A stretch of 64,000 nt of DNA from Dendrobium chrysotoxum (taxonomy: Eukaryota > Streptophyta > Magnoliopsida > Asparagales > Orchidaceae), in contig CM034300.1 of NCBI GenBank assembly GCA_019925795.1, positions 34,149,591 through 34,213,590 of the forward strand, read 5' to 3'. The position numbers and the translations under genes were made by a program. The notes under the pieces are model-generated. The model was given only the letters and a program-made list of their open reading frames with translations. It had not been told where the DNA came from and made no database searches. Positions 31,739 through 45,466 of the stretch are shown piece after piece. The first letter of the stretch is position 1; every line of letters begins with the position of its first letter.

Positions 31739-34700
31739 GTGGATAAATTTAACATCCAAATGCAATGTGTCGCACAATATTTTCTTTAAATTTATATTTT
31801 GGATGTCTTTAATCAAATATTCATAGATTGACATTATACCATCCCTAAAGATAGACTAATATTTTCCTATCAATTTCAAAAAAGAAACTTTCCATTCATG
31901 ATTGAACACTACATAAGGAATATTTAATTAGCCCTAAAAGATAAAAGAAACATTCTCTTGTCATTTTAATTATGAAATTAATCCAATGTTACAAGCTTGG
32001 GTATGTGTTTCACAAATCTTTCCCCTACCTTAGAAATAAGCTAAGATAGGGTTTATTTTATTGTTGGTTATAGACTCCCTATAAAAGCAAGGCCCTATAG
32101 TTAATTACATCTCCTAAGAGAATACTCTTGATTAAAGTGAACACTAAAGATTTTCAAACATATAGGGATCTAAAAAAATATTTGGGCTAACAAGATTTAA
32201 TATATAAGCTTTAGATTAGAAATTATTTAATTGTCCTCCAAATTTAGATTTAGATTTTGAATTTGAAAATAATTAAATTTGAATGTGCAAAGATTGAAGG
32301 GGTGTTTATATCTGGACATATACTTACTTGGAGTGAGTTGCTAGCTAATAATCATAATGTATAATATATTGCCTTAGATATAATGCATGATAGGGTAAGC
32401 ACAAGGGTAGATTCATACTATCGAGTCTTTCATTCTCATTATGTTTTGATTCTTAAAGCTTCCAAAGTCAATACACCTTTGCCCTCCTAAAAGAAAGTAA
32501 GCACAAGGGTATAGAAGCTATAATGTCTAAATATTTTTTTATAGATTTTTAAATTAATTTAATTTAATTAATTACTAATTTATTAAGTTCATAATTTTAA
32601 TTTTTATATTCTATTAAATCCATTTGTGGCATTATCACAACGGGCATGAGGATCATGGCCTCCTTAGGACACATAGCCCCATAGCATAAGATAGTCTAGC
32701 CTAAAAAACTTCAATACCAAGAATGTTGGTTGTTCATTTAATGTTATTTATTGATTTAATTTAATAGGATTAATGATTTATAGAAGTTTTAATGATTTAC
32801 TAATTTTTTAATATTTCAATAAATACTTTAATCTATTTAATGTGGGGCCGATTTCCTGACTTTTTTTATTTATATTATTTTCTAGAATTTTTATATTTTT
32901 CATAAAAAATAGACCCAAAGATAAGTCTAATGCCTTTGAGTTTATGTAATTTAGAGTTTTTGAAATTAGTTATGAATTTTACAAGTTTGACGCATTTTAT
33001 GTATTAAGTTTGACCCAAATGTTGACTTTTTTATTTATAGTAAATTCTAGAGTTTTAAATTTTTCATAAATTATAGACCTAGAGATGAGTCTAATGTCTT
33101 TATGTTTGCTTAATTTGGAGCTTTCTGTAATTAGTTTTGAATTATTGAAGTTTGATGATTTAATTGATTTATTTAATTATTTATTAGGGGTATTTACTCA
33201 TTTTGTATCAAATCAACTCCAAACCTTTTGAAAATTTTTCCTAAATATGAGAAATGACCTCTAGGGATGATTTTAAGTGTTAATTTTTTTTTGTAATTTT
33301 ATATATATTTAGTTATTTATTATAATTAAATATTAAATTTCCTTAATTTTTAAATTAATTTTTATTTTGAATGAATTTTAAGGGGGTTCTAATTTTTCTC
33401 AGTTAAGATTTTAATTCTAAGCATTTTGATTATTATATTTATTTTTTGGAGTTAAAACGGATTTATTGTGAATTTCAAAGCTCTTAGGTCAATTTTGTAG
33501 ATGAATCTTGGGTTAACTAAATGATAGACCAAATGACCTCCAAACATAGAAAAATTTAAAACATGGGTAAATGAATACATGGCTTCAAACCCACTTAATT
33601 TATCCTCATCAAAGCCTCCCAAGGTTGAAAAATTAATCACCAAAGCTAAATATATCTATTGCTTTGGTGATTTATTTTAGGATCTAGAATCACTAGATTT
33701 GGGTAAAATCAATGGAAAATTAACCTAGACATACATATAAACACACCACAGAGAAATGAAAATCTAATTCTAAGTACATGAATAGTTATGAATTTATAAA
33801 GTTTTGGGTCCAAAATGGACCCATGAACTTGAAAATTCAAATCATAGAAAATCTTATCAAACTAAGATCCAAAAAAATTTTGATAACTCAAGGATGCACC
33901 CTAATATATACCATCCAAATTTTAGGTCAATTAGAACATGGGTTCTTAAGAAATTCAAGAAAATTAGAAACCATTCATGTCAAATTATTTGAAGTTCCAC
34001 TAGTCAAATACTCATTAAAATATTTTTTTAATAAATAGTAGAGGTCAAGAGCTTTTTAACAAGCCTAAGAACACCTAATTTTGATTTAAAATGAATTTTT
34101 AAAATTTTTGAAAGTTATAAGTCTTTATTTAATTTTTTAAAATAATTTTTTATTAAATTAAAATGGTGGTGCCATTTCTGGCTTTGATGCATGTCGGGAC
34201 ACTTAGTGGAATGATGACGCATGATGCAATTTCACTTTACCACATTAGTGTCAATCTTCTACCATTAGATCACATGTAGTTTGAACAGATGCACGGGACT
34301 GCACTGCATCGCTCAATCTTGAACTGCACAAGTGTGGTTCCAATCGCATCACACGATTCTTACTATCCAACACCATCTAAGCCGTCCGATCATAAAACAT
34401 GTGTGATAGAATGGTTCAGATCAACTGATTCAACTTGGTTTAATTTTGAACTAGAACTTCATTTTTTTTATAACTTTCAATTCAGCAATCAAAATTTGAT
34501 GAAATTTTAAAAATAGGATCTAGGTACCCAAGCTTTCAATCCCTGGAGTTTAGGGGCTCCATGTATTGAGAGCTTAGAGAATTTTGGGTTTGAATCTAAT
34601 ACTTTAAATGGCTATAGGTCACTAACTAATGGATGGATTTTGATGATCTTGGACTGATCCTCTTCAACTTTCTTGAAGACCTCTTGAGCTGATTCTAGCT

Positions 34701-35261
34701 AGATCTAAATTTGGATAGCAATTATGCTTTCTCTCTCCTTTCCTCTCTCTCATGATAATTTGGGAGTTTCTTTAATTGAGGAAGGCTAAAAATGAGTGGG
34801 AGTGTATTGGGGAGGTTCCTAGGGAGTTAGGGAATAAGAATGATCAACCCTTCTTTGAAGGGAAGAGGGGGTATTTATACGGGAGAAAAAAATTGAATGG
34901 AGGGCTTAGATCTTGCCACCTAAGCCATGGCCCACCTCCAAATCAGTTTTGGACTTATTAATGGGAGCTCAAGGAACATTCTAGAGAGTTTGAAAGCACA
35001 TGGTTTGTTATAAAGGAAGTTATGGTTTAATCAATCATTAAGGAGAGGTAATTTTCGGGATCTCAGTAGCCCATGTGGCCTAAAGTTTATATGACCTATA
35101 AGGAGAATATTCTAGAGCTTATTGAAGCCATTAGTTGGGTTCAAATTGGGTTGGGTTGGTCTAGGGTACAAAAATATGGGTTTTGGAGAGATTGGTTCAA
35201 CCCATACTTTTAAACCAAGTCAAACCATGGGTTCAAACTCTTAGGGTGTGTTAGGACATAT
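31739..35261 (-). repeat. 5' LTR of Tat element (copy A)
   Basis: Non-coding, A+T-rich. Blocks recur in the same order in copy B: a TTTGTGGCATTATCAC...GCCCCATAG block at 32622 (B: 38731 and 38907), TGACTTTTTT...TTAGTTATGAATTTT blocks at 32860-33140 (B: 45610-45920), a less A+T-rich block with dispersed CATGATGC and CCGTCCGATC words at 34180-34460 (B: 49590-49830) and a TCTCTCTCC region at 34730. It is cut at 35261 by copia sequence. Short ORFs here (33452-33643, 33778-34038, 34776-34961) lack motifs. Confidence 0.55.
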
Positions 35262-36475
35262 AGCTTTGGTTTTAGGTGTTACTCTTGTGGCATGTTAGGA
35301 CATATAGCCCACACTTATACATACACCATAGAACATATCTAGTGTGGAGGCCAAAAATATTTGCATCACAGCATAGCATGCATGTAATTCATTCATCGAA
35401 GTATAAGGTGGAACCCAAACTCACTTGGGTTCCCAAAACTAACCCTTGATTAATTTTGTAGGGGTGCTCTCATAAAAGGCCTAGTGATAGCATATGGTAC
35501 CTGGACAACGGATGCTCATGACATATAACTAGAGATATGAAGCAATTCATCACACTAGAGGACAGGCTAGGAGGCAAGGTAATATAGGATACAACATCAC
35601 TAGGAAAGTGGTGGGCTCAAGTATAATTTATAACTTCAAGAATTTTATTATTTAAAATGTCTTGTTAGTCGATGGATTAAAGCACACTCTTCTCATTATT
35701 ATCCAATTATGTGATAAAAGTTTTGACATAAAATTTCTATTTAATAAGTGTTTGGTAAGCTTAAATGGTAAAATCATTTTAGAAAGAAAATGGGTTAATA
35801 ATATTTACATACTTGATTTGAATTATATTGACTGTTTGAACTTTTTATTTTAAAGTCTTTTGTTGATGAATCCTGGCTATGATATAGGCAACTATGTCAT
35901 GCAAGCATGAAAACTCTTAGGAAGATCACTTAGAAAGACCTAGTTAGAGGCATACCCAAATAAGATTTTCCTAAAGACCACCTTTGTGATGGCTGCTAAT
36001 TAGGAAAATAAATCAAAAACTCTTTCATTCCATTAAGGACATCATCTTCTAGACCACTAAAAATTCTTCATATGGATTTATTTGGACCCGTTAGTATAAC
36101 CAACCTAGGTGGGAAGACTTTTGGATATGCGATTGTAGGTAATTTTCTTAGATTTACTTGGATTAGGTTCCTAGCACATAAAAGTGAATCATTTAAGAAA
36201 TTTAGAAATTTCTTCACTTATATAGAGAGAAATTAAGATGTGAAATATCAAGTATCCATATTGATCATAGTAGAGAATTTGAGAATGATAGGTTTGAATC
36301 ATTTGGTAAAGAGCATGGTATAGAACATACTTTTTCTTACCCTAGAAGCTCTCAGAAAAATGAGGTTGCTGAAAGAAAGAATAGAACCCTAGTAGAAGTT
36401 GTTAGGGCTATGTTAGTAGAATATTCACTTCCAAGATATTTCTGGGCAAAAGCAGTTAACACTACTTGTCATATT
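35262..36475 (+). pseudogene. Sirevirus-like gag-pol scrap
   Basis: It matches 19310-20510 of the complete Sirevirus. It begins in the second zinc knuckle (TCTTGTGGCATGTTAGGACA at 35283), passes through the protease (DSG motif lost by mutation and frame change) and ends in the integrase core. The first integrase motif reads AIVGNFLRFTWIRF in place of VIIDDYLRFTW, so that catalytic aspartate pair is gone; later HSDHGGEF is IHIDHSREF, and a stop breaks the frame at about 36234. Neither LTR is attached and no target duplication is visible. Confidence 0.8.
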
Positions 36476-38699
36476 TTTATTTATTTAAAAAGTTGAGTTT
36501 TGAAAAGATTAATTTTCTTCGACAGAATTTAATTTCTAGGATTTTAGTTTTGAAATCAAACACAACATTATGAATAATATACAATATTGGGAGGCAAAAA
36601 TATTATTCTTTAATGGGTTTAGATTACAAAACTATAAGTTCATCCTAATTATCGTAGTCAAACACAGAGAAGAACCACATATGATCCCAAAGGGTCAAAA
36701 TAATGTTTGATTGAATGTTTGAATATAATAACCTAGATAAGGGATCATTAATTTCATAATCAAAGTTATGATAATAGAATGATATATCTTCATGAGGAAA
36801 GAAGATATCGTTCACTATCAATCATTTGAAAATGATGATAATAATCATTGACTTTGATTTTCACAAAGATAATTAATTTAAGTTTTGAAAAATTGATTTT
36901 TAAAAATTTGATCTTGATTTCTAAATCTCATATGAGCATAATCCCTTGCATTAACTACATCATAGGAAACCAAAGTTTCCTACTAAAACTCTCAATTAAA
37001 ATATTGGTATAAAGTTTTTTTGGAATTTTTAAAGATTGATATTAAAGGGTTGAAATTCAAATTTCAAATGGGATTGGAAAAAGATTGAGCACTTTTTTCT
37101 AGAGGTCAAGGGATGAAAGGTAGGAGGTGCCTTGGGATTCTAAAATATTTTAGAAGCACCCCAGCCTACCCTATATGTTGGGCTTGAATTCTAGATTGAA
37201 TGAGATTTAATTTGAGTTGTCAATTTTATTATATAATTGGGATTATATTCCCCGAAGGTTGAGCTTATAATCTGAACCTGCCTCAAAACCTAAATCTAAA
37301 TTGGGCACTTAAAATTAGTAGCCTGAACCTAGCTAATGTAGTGAAAATTTGGACTTACCCTGATTTGGATTGGGGAGCCACCTAAGCACTTTAAAACCAT
37401 GTATAAAATCTTTTATGCAAGTGTGGTAGGGACGTTGTTTGGTTAAGTTTCAGGAAAGGGGGTTGACATCTAGAGTAGATCCTAATTGGCCCCTTGACTT
37501 ATGTAGGGTGATATGAAGCTTAAAGTAAATACAATTAAATTTTAGAGTGATTTAAATTTTTTTCTAATGCAATGGATGTAAATTAACCCAGATTCTACTC
37601 CTAAGACTTAAGTGACTTTGAGAATGGGATTCTTCTTGGTTTTTACTTCTTCATTCTTCTGCGAGCTTCTTGGATTCATCGGGTTTGGATATCCAAATGA
37701 AAAGAAACTCCCCCCGAAAGGGGTATTTTTTCACATTGGATTCTTAAAGTATTATAACCTGCAAATCTAAATGAAGAGGGACTCTCCTTTAGGGAACGTC
37801 ACCCTTCTCTTTGGATTCTAGATTGAATATATATCCTGCCTCAAATTATCACTTTTATAATTACAACTCAGTTAAATTCAAATTACCATACATGAAAATA
37901 AAAATGCTTGACTCAAACAACCTGTAGGGTTATCCTAGGCAATTAGCCTTTAAATAATCCCAAGTAGTTATATAATAAAATTAAAAAGCTTAAACCAGCC
38001 GCACTTAGTCATACTCTTTTAATTTTAAAGGGGGACTTAGCATTGCATAGCATCAGTAGAAAACTTGTTAATTTTAAAAGCTAAATTTGTGCCCCCTTTA
38101 TTTTTTAGCCTTGTATGAGAATGGCCACCTGCATAAAATCATGTGAAGAATCTAGATCATTCCTAATGTAAGGGTAATCTAATGCCCATTAAATCAATTC
38201 ATAAATTGCATTAAAATCAAATAAATAATCACATCAATCACTTAATTCTAACAACCAGCATGCAGTGAAAACTCAAAAAACATGGCACATAATAGTAGGG
38301 AAAGTAAAATACTAGCCTAACCTAAGACTAGAGTTGGTTGTTCTAGAAAACCATTTAAAATGTGTGAGGTAGGCTGTGTGATTTTGATATGTCCTACATA
38401 TGATGATTAGTTAAAGTTGTCTAGTGTTCTGGTTGGTTAAAAGGCTTGATAAAAAATTTAATTAATGTTTAAATAATAATATTTTAAGTTTGATTTCAAA
38501 ATATATTTTAAGTGTTTAGTGATTACTACCTTTGTTAAACGAGGGCCATGAAGTTAATTTCACCTTCCTTGGGACTAAGTTAATAACCTTGTAGGCCCGG
38601 GTTACCTAATAGTAACTAGTACAATTAAGTTAACCTAATTTGTTAAGAATGAAGGGTTGATAAATTTTTAATTTAAATTTAATTAGTTGTTGGTTTTAA
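36476..38699. other. Unassigned A+T-rich DNA
   Basis: 2.2 kb without an ORF of 60 codons or a recognised repeat. There is a perfect 18-bp palindrome, TTCTAAAATATTTTAGAA, at 37138-37155. A loosely duplicated block of about 90 bases lies at 37690-37830 (AAATGAAAAGAAACTCC / AAATGAAGAGGGACTCTCC). Its place between copia debris and Tat LTR copy B suggests further Tat LTR or leader sequence, but I cannot show homology. Confidence 0.3.
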
Positions 38700-39112
38700 A
38701 GATTTAAATTAATTAAGTTTGCCATTAACTGGTTTGTGGCGTTTTCATAGTAAGCATGAGGAACCAAGCCTATTTAGGATACGTTGCCCCGCAACCCAAG
38801 GTAATCTAGCCTAAAAACCTAGTCAATATAGTTGGATTAAGGATTTTAAATGAGTTTAAGTAATTATTAATAAACTAAATTTAAAATTTAATATACTATT
38901 AAATCCGTTTGTGGCATTGTCACAGTGGGCTCGAGGAACTAGACCTCCTTAAGAAACTTTGCCCCATAGCTCACGGTAGTCCTTCCTAAAAACTTCATCT
39001 TTGGAGTGCTTGTAGTATATTAAAGGGTTAGTTTGTTGATTTCGTTGATCAAATTAATATTTTCTGGAATTTTAAATTAAATATTGAATTTCTAGAATTA
39101 TTTTATTTATTT
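38700..39112 (-). repeat. Tat-like LTR copy B, segment 1
   Basis: It holds two tandem copies, 176 bases apart (38731 and 38907), of a block that occurs once in copy A (32622): GTTTGTGGC...GCCCC(G/A)CA..CC...TAGCCTAAAAAC. It is interrupted at 39113 by the L1 insertion and continues at 45603. Confidence 0.55.
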
Positions 39113-39125
39113 AAATGTAATGATT
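39113..39125. repeat. L1 target-site duplication, left
   Basis: AAATGTAATGATT, repeated exactly at 45590-45602. It lies beside the T run that represents the element's poly(A) tail on the other strand. Confidence 0.9.
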
Positions 39126-39174
39126 TTTTTTGAAAAAGTGTAAATAGCAATTTTATTCATAACACTACTTACAA

Positions 39175-39990
39175 CTAGATTCCTCCTTTAACAAAGCTAA
39201 AAGGAAGGAGGAATCTTATTACTAGAGACATCATCCCAAAAAAGGAAGAAATCAAAGTATAGTTAGTGCATAAGTCAGCTAACTTCTTACATTCTCTTTT
39301 GGAGCAAGAAAAAATAAATTGCTTAAAATTGGAAAGAAAATCTAAGTCCTTTGGCTTTAGAAAATCATCAGAAAGAAATGGCTTCTTCATAGCAAGTTGA
39401 AAAATTTTGATAACATTTGAATTATCACCTTCAATCACTAAGCCATTAGCATCAAACATCCAATCTTGAATATAATTTCTCAAAGCAAGAATGGCTAAGA
39501 ACTCTGTCTGAGAGTAGTCCCAATAAAGGCAACCAAAACCAAAAGCAGCCAAGATATGACCTTTGCTATCTCTGAAAACTCCCCCTATACCAGCCTTGTT
39601 GTTAGATAGCACCGAAGCATCTACATTAACCTTAATCCACCCACGAGGAGGAGGACGCTAAGAAGATTGAGACAGCTTACACAGCTGATTAGCATCCCAG
39701 TAATCTCGAATTAGATAGGTATCAAAAGAAGCAACCGCCTGGATAATCGAATTTATAGTAATAGTAGATATGGTGTCTTCTGAACCACCATGAACAAGCT
39801 TATTTCTACTTTTCCAGCAAAGAAATACCACCGAACAGAATAGATTACCTAAGAAAGGATTCACATCAGCAAGCTTCCTCGTCCTTAGAAAACAATCTTC
39901 TAGAGAGTTAAAATCAGGAATATGAAAGTTCCAATCAGCAAGCAGTTTGATAACTTCCTTCACTTTGAAGCAATGAACAACAACATGCTC
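39175..39990 (-). pseudogene. L1 ORF2 C-terminal part: RNase H
   Basis: The minus strand reads WIKVNVDASVLSNNKAGIGG, then FRDSKGHILAAF, QTEFLAILALR and VIEGDNSNVI, giving the D, E and D residues of the plant L1 RNase H (RVT_3 type). 39658-39990 is the upstream part (HVVVHCFKV...VVFLCWKSRN). A frameshift near 39990-40002 separates this from the RT frame, and a stop near 39656 splits it. ORF2 ends at 39175. The domain would degrade RNA in RNA-DNA hybrids. Confidence 0.88.
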
Positions 39991-40502
39991 TACATTTTCC
40001 AAACCCCCACAACCTCTCGGGATCCTCCAAACTCCACCAATCTTCTATAAAGCAGGAAACCAAAAGTAGGAATAGCATTTCTACACAAATGCCACCAGAA
40101 TACATCCACCTGCGGTCTCAGCTTAAGCCTTTTCCTCCAATGCCAAGTCTCATCTTCACAGTCATCTTCAAATTTCTTTTCATAGGCAATTGCTGCTACA
40201 GATTTTCCAAAAAATTTCCTAGAAAGCTCCAACTGATCTTCCCCAATATCAGTCTGTATAGGAATTTCTGTAATTATTTCTATCAGAGGTTGGCCAAAAC
40301 AAAGTTTCAGCTTATCCATGTCCCACCTCCCATCAATGATAAAAGCTGATAACCGTAGAAATTTCGGACTTGAAACTGTAGCAAAGGTAGGCCACCTGTT
40401 AATGCTATAATCTAGGATCCAAGTATCCTTAAAGGTTTCCACTTTATCCCCATTAAAGATTCTCCATCTAGTAATTGGCTTTAGAAATTCTGCACCATGC
40501 AA
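39991..40502 (-). pseudogene. L1 ORF2 zf-RVT region
   Basis: A 170-residue stretch in the RT frame: TRWRIFNGDKVETFKDTWI near its start, then WHWRKRLKLRPQVDVFWWHL and AIPTFGFLLYRR. This matches the zinc-binding reverse transcriptase domain that plant L1 elements carry between RT and RNase H. The stop at 40560-40562 separates it from RT although the frame is the same. Confidence 0.85.
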
Positions 40503-40562
40503 AAGGATCCTCCTAGAAGGTGAAGAGCACCTTTTATTAACATCACTCCATAGATCATTCCC

Positions 40563-41984
40563 TTATTTAGATCTCATTAATCTATTAAGATGAGAGTTTG
40601 GATTATTGAAAAAGTTAAGAGCGAATTTAACTCTCAAAGGAACCAATTTGTCCACCAACAGCTGCAATCCACAGCCACCACAGTTCTTAGGTTTACACAA
40701 GATGTCCCAAGCCACATAGTGTATACCAAAGCTCCCATCCTTCTTATTCCACAGATAATTTCTACTTATTTTCTCCAATTGCTTCAAGATCCCCTTCGGA
40801 ATCAGAGAAAGAATAGACAAAAAAATTGGAAGGGAAAGAATAGATGCATTGATTAAAGTAATCTGACCCGCAATAGAAATGAATTTGGAACCCCAAAAAT
40901 TCATTCTATCAGCCGTTTTAACAATGAGATTACTAAAATCTGATTTAACCAATCTCCTTAATGCAATCTTAACTCCAAAATAATCCATCTCATTCACCAC
41001 TTTCATATTAAGAATTTTAGCAAAAGACCTAGCTTTCCTTCTTTTAACAGAATTACCAAACATCATAGCCGACTTAAGCAAATTTATACTCTGACCAGTC
41101 CATTTACAATACCTCTTCAGGATCTTGTCTACGTTCTTTATTCTTTTGCTATTAGCTTTTGAGAAGATCAAAATGTCATATGCATACATCATATGAGAAA
41201 CCATAGGAGCGAAAGGAGAAACCTTCATCCCAACATCTTTACCTCTTCGAGTAAACTCTTCAGATAGTAATTGAGAGCACAAAATAAAGAGATAGGGTGA
41301 CAAAGGACAACCTTGTCTAAACCCGCATTTAGCCTCAATCCAATTAGAATTTATCCCATTAATAATAATAAAAAACTTTTGGTCCATAACACATTCCATA
41401 ATCAGATTAGAAAACCTCTTAGGGAACCCAAACAAATCAAGCACCTGAATCAATGTAGACCAACTCATACTATCATATGCTTGTTCCTTGTCTACTTTGA
41501 TAGCCACCAGACCCTTCTTGGCTTTAGAATATCTGAATTTACTAAACAGTTCTTGAGCAATCAAAACTTGGTCAGACATAGATCTACCCTTTACAAAGGC
41601 ATACTGCACTTCAGAGATAATTTTTAGAAAAAGAAAACTCATCCTTGCAACAATTTTGTAAATGACATTACATAAACTAAGAAGACGATAATTAGAAGGC
41701 AATCGAGGATTGTTAATTTTAGGAATCAGCACCACATTAGTTTCTCTCCAAGCAGGACAAAGCGAGCCAGTCAGAAAAAAATCACTGATAGCCGCCCACA
41801 CATCAACATGGATAATTGACCAATACATTTTGATAAAAGAATACATAATACCGTCAATACCTGGAGATTTGTTCGCCCCCAGATTGGAAACCACATCCTC
41901 CAATTCCTCTACAATGAATTCTTTGCTCAGAGATATGCTATCCTCATAGTCAAGCACCTTGGATGGTGATGGCCATCCACTCAA
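40563..41984 (-). pseudogene. L1 ORF2 reverse transcriptase, changed active site
   Basis: 473 residues. KSPGIDGIM (39-47), NYRLLSLCNVIYKIVA (98-113), KGRSMSDQ (132-139), motif A IKVDKEQAYDS (162-172, aspartate at 165), motif B GFRQGCPLSP (221-230) and motif C HMMYAYDILIF (264-274). Motif C normally has FADD; here the first aspartate is tyrosine (269), so polymerase activity should be lost. It shares the frame of the endonuclease, separated by a TAG near 42045. Antisense frames (40590-40856, 41313-41627, 41710-41949) are shadows. Confidence 0.92.
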
Positions 41985-42047
41985 GCTGCACTCTCTCGAT
42001 CTCCATTTGTTATTAAAGAAGTTCAGAAAAACCTCTTCAATCCCTTG

Positions 42048-43232
42048 CTAGTCTTCACGCATCAAGCCACCACAATCTTTTACACTAAGAATCCTGTTTC
42101 CATTCCTTCTTGCCGTAGCATAAATATGATAGAACTTAGAGTTTGAATCTCCTTCCTTTAACCATTGAACTTTAGCCCTTTGCTTCCACCACAAGCTGAG
42201 ACGCCCAAGAGTTGCATTGAGTTCCACAACCTTTGATCTCAAATAACAAAGCTTAAGATCGAAAAGGCCACCAGACGCATCCTCCCCTATTTGTAAATCC
42301 AAAATTTCCCTTTTTAAGCTTTCTTTAAGATCCACAAGAGATTTGTGCTTAGCCTTACTCCAAAAGAATATGGATCTTAAAGTTCTTCTAAACTTAACAT
42401 TTAAGATATCATCATTACTTCCTTTCACATTTTTGTTCCACACCGCCCTTACAATAGAATGAGAAGCTAGGTAAGAAAACCAAACATCTTCAAACATAAA
42501 CTTCATCCTCTTCAAGGGTCTAGAAGAACTAATCTTAATGAGAATTAGGCAGTGGTCCGAAGCCACTCTTGCCAAGTGCCTCACAACCGCCACTTGAAGG
42601 AGGTCCAGAGCCACACAATTAAGAAGACAACAGTCTAACCTTTCTAAGATTCGGCCACCTCCAGTTTTGTTGTTACACCAAGTGTATTTAGGACCCACAA
42701 TCCCAATATCATGAAAATCACAATCCCTCATAAAGGAAAGCATGTCTTGGGAACCTTGGGAAAAAACAAATTTTTTACCACCTCTCTTCTCATTTTGAGA
42801 TAAAATGCAATTAAAGTCACCCCCAATAATCATAGGTAATTTGTTACCAGAGAATACTTCCATCTTACTCCATAAAAGCTTCCTTTCACAGTTCTTCTTA
42901 CTCCCATACACCATGGCAATCAACCAGCTAGTAGAATTGTGTATTTTCAACTCCCCCAGCATAACTTGCCCATCAGCTTCAATAACATTAAAAGAAGCTA
43001 AATCAACCCTCCAACAAACAAAAATACCTCCAGAATAACCAGCTGCAGGATACAAAAAAAATTCCCACTCTTCACCAATAAACTTCTTACAATCCAACAC
43101 ATCAAATGTTGAAATCTTGGTTTCAACAAGGCCCACAAAAATAGCTTCATTATCCTTAACAATCTCTTTCAAATACCTGGAGGCTTCCACCTTCTTAGCC
43201 TCCCTACAATTCTAAAAAATAAAGGAACTCAT
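42048..43232 (-). pseudogene. L1 ORF2 endonuclease
   Basis: Probable ATG at 43232. Codon 7, where plant L1 ORF2 normally has Trp (MSSFIFWNCRG), is TAG at 43212-43214, and the next Gly is Glu. Beyond it the frame is open: GLVETKIS (catalytic Glu), MVYGSKKNCERK, MIIGGDFNCILSQNEKRGGKK, PKYTWCNNK, LERLDCCL and VASDHCLI (the ASDH box). This is an AP-type endonuclease with all signature residues, which would nick target DNA for target-primed reverse transcription. ORF2 begins about 150 bases after the ORF1 stop. Confidence 0.92.
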
Positions 43233-43384
43233 TTTTTCTTTGAAGTGGGATTAGACCCACCACAAAAATCTTTACCCAACTCACCCTTCCTGGTTTTACC
43301 TTTCACTATAGCATTACCCAAGGATCTAAGTTCTTTCTGCAACTTTAGTTTTGTCCCATCCAAAACTTTACCATTCAACAAATC

Positions 43385-45466
43385 CTATTGAATACCCTTC
43401 TCGTTTGAACCAGCCCCCAACTCTACTACCTTTCTAGCAACATTAATAGGGTCTACCACATCCTTGTCAATTCCAACCACATCCACTGACTGAAGAATAT
43501 TAAACATATTCTTCTCTATAGGGAAAATAGTTAAGCCATCATTTAAGATCTCACGATCTTCTAACTCGAAGGCCTGGATAGAACTACTCTCAAAAATAGA
43601 GGTATCCGCCTTGCTATTCCCATCATAGTTTTCTTTGTAAAACAAAACCGTCCATCACCTTATAGGAAGTATTTTCCACTTTATTCCCCCAATGATTACC
43701 TTTGATATCTTCCCTCAACATTTCACCACCTTCTAAATTTTCAACCATGGTATTGATCTTGTCTACAACACCTGGAGAAGAAACAGGCTGTTGATCATTA
43801 AGCAGTTTACCTCCCAGGTCTTTGAATTCTCCACCCTCAACCAAAGAATTTACAACTTTCCTATAACTCTTTGAAGGAATAAAGTTATTCCTTCCCAATC
43901 CAATCTCCTGAGAAACTTTCCTTAATTTAGAAAACCTATTTCTTCTAAAATTCACATGAATCCAAGGCCTGTATTCAACATCAGAGCCTTCAGCCACTTT
44001 CCCATGACCAAAGAAACCTTCAGATAACCGATCATCTACTTTAGCTGAAAGATCTTCCTTAATGATAGGACATTTGCTCTCCATATGCCCTATTTTACCA
44101 TAATTGAAACACAAATTTGGGAGTTTTTCATAAACAAATTTTTGGAAGAATTTACCCGCACAACCTTTAACCCAAACACCAACAGGAAGCTTATCATCTA
44201 AGTTAATACGAATGCAAATTCTAGCAAATTCCCTTCTACTCCACTGAAACATATTCCCATATATCATGAAAGGTTTACCAACCTTGGAAGCAATCCTACA
44301 AATGTTGATTTTATCCCAACAGTGTAGAGGCAAATTTGGCATCCTAATCAAGATAGGAGCCAAAAGACCCTTCAAAAATATGGGAGAGAAAGAAGGAGAG
44401 CACTTGTCCAACCCAATTATATTGTTTTTAACATACCACGGTCCATTTGCATATACTGAATCTAATGCTTCCTGTTCATCAAATGAACAAAGCACCCATC
44501 CCAAGCCAAGCATGGTTAAGTGGAATTTTCCATAATGAGCCCATTGTCTTCTAAGTTTCATGCTAATCAACTGGAAATAAGTATTTTCTCCAAATACTTT
44601 AATAACCAAGGCTTTACTAAGTAAATTAGAATTTTCCAATTCCATACCCGGGTGAAGCTTGACCACATCATTGTCTCCTACAAAATCCTTCCCAAAGTCC
44701 AGATTGGCTACATTGATATTAGATTTTTTCTTCCAAACATTTTCAACTACATTGCTGGAAACCTTTTTAGGAGAGAAGAACCTACTGTAATCGGCATTTT
44801 CACTAGCAAGGTTACCAACTTCCACAACATAAATAAATGTTAAATTTTCCAAAGAATCTTTCCCCTTAACGGGAGATATTCCTGAGATATAACATCTTTA
44901 AAACTAAGAGAAGAAGAACATTTGATCGGATTGTTAAAAAAACCATCTTTTAAATTATCCTTAGCTATATCCTCGAACATAAGATTAGCAACAGAAATGG
45001 CAGCAGGTTTCTCAGAGGGAGCCACCGACGTCTTAGTAGAATAATGAAAAATTTTGTTAACAGAATTCAAAGAATTCACATTTATCTTACTTTCAAGGAC
45101 AGGAATTGCATTTGAATTCCTAAACCTGTTAACAAAAATTTTCATACTAGATGACAAGGCATCCGGATTGAAAGATTTAGCCGGAGAAAACCCTTGCCGC
45201 CTAACCAAACAAGGAGTCTTGCAATCAAGGATAATTGAAACCTCTTTACCTTTGCCTTCAACCGATTTTTCTTTCTTCAAACAAACACCATCATACTCTG
45301 AGATGATCAGCTCTCCTTTCATACGCCGCCTCCGAATAACTTCAGCTTCGCGATCGACATTAGCAGAAATAAAATCTTCCACTGGTTTAATACCTAAATT
45401 AACATCTCCCACCGATGAACTCTTCCTCTCCGATGGCAGAGATGGCCGGCGATCAGTCGCCGCCAT
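43385..45466 (-). pseudogene. L1 ORF1 (DUF4283 and zinc knuckle)
   Basis: The start is taken at ATG 45466 (MAATDRRPS). The frame runs to about 44850, shifts by one base for 44845-43630 and then returns for the last 80 codons to 43385. The middle part holds the DUF4283 domain (LIRMPNLPLHCWDKI, ICRIASKVGKPFMIYG, EFARICIRINL) and then LCFNYGKIGHMESKCP, a CCHC knuckle whose second cysteine is tyrosine. ORF1 proteins bind element RNA. Two opposite shifts about 1.2 kb apart would displace the entire domain, so it was open until recently. The frames on the plus strand are shadows. Confidence 0.88.

Noticed and set aside
33778..34038. 86-residue plus-strand ORF in Tat LTR copy A
   Set aside because: No domain, A+T-rich composition and an overlapping alternative frame (33804-33992); consistent with chance.
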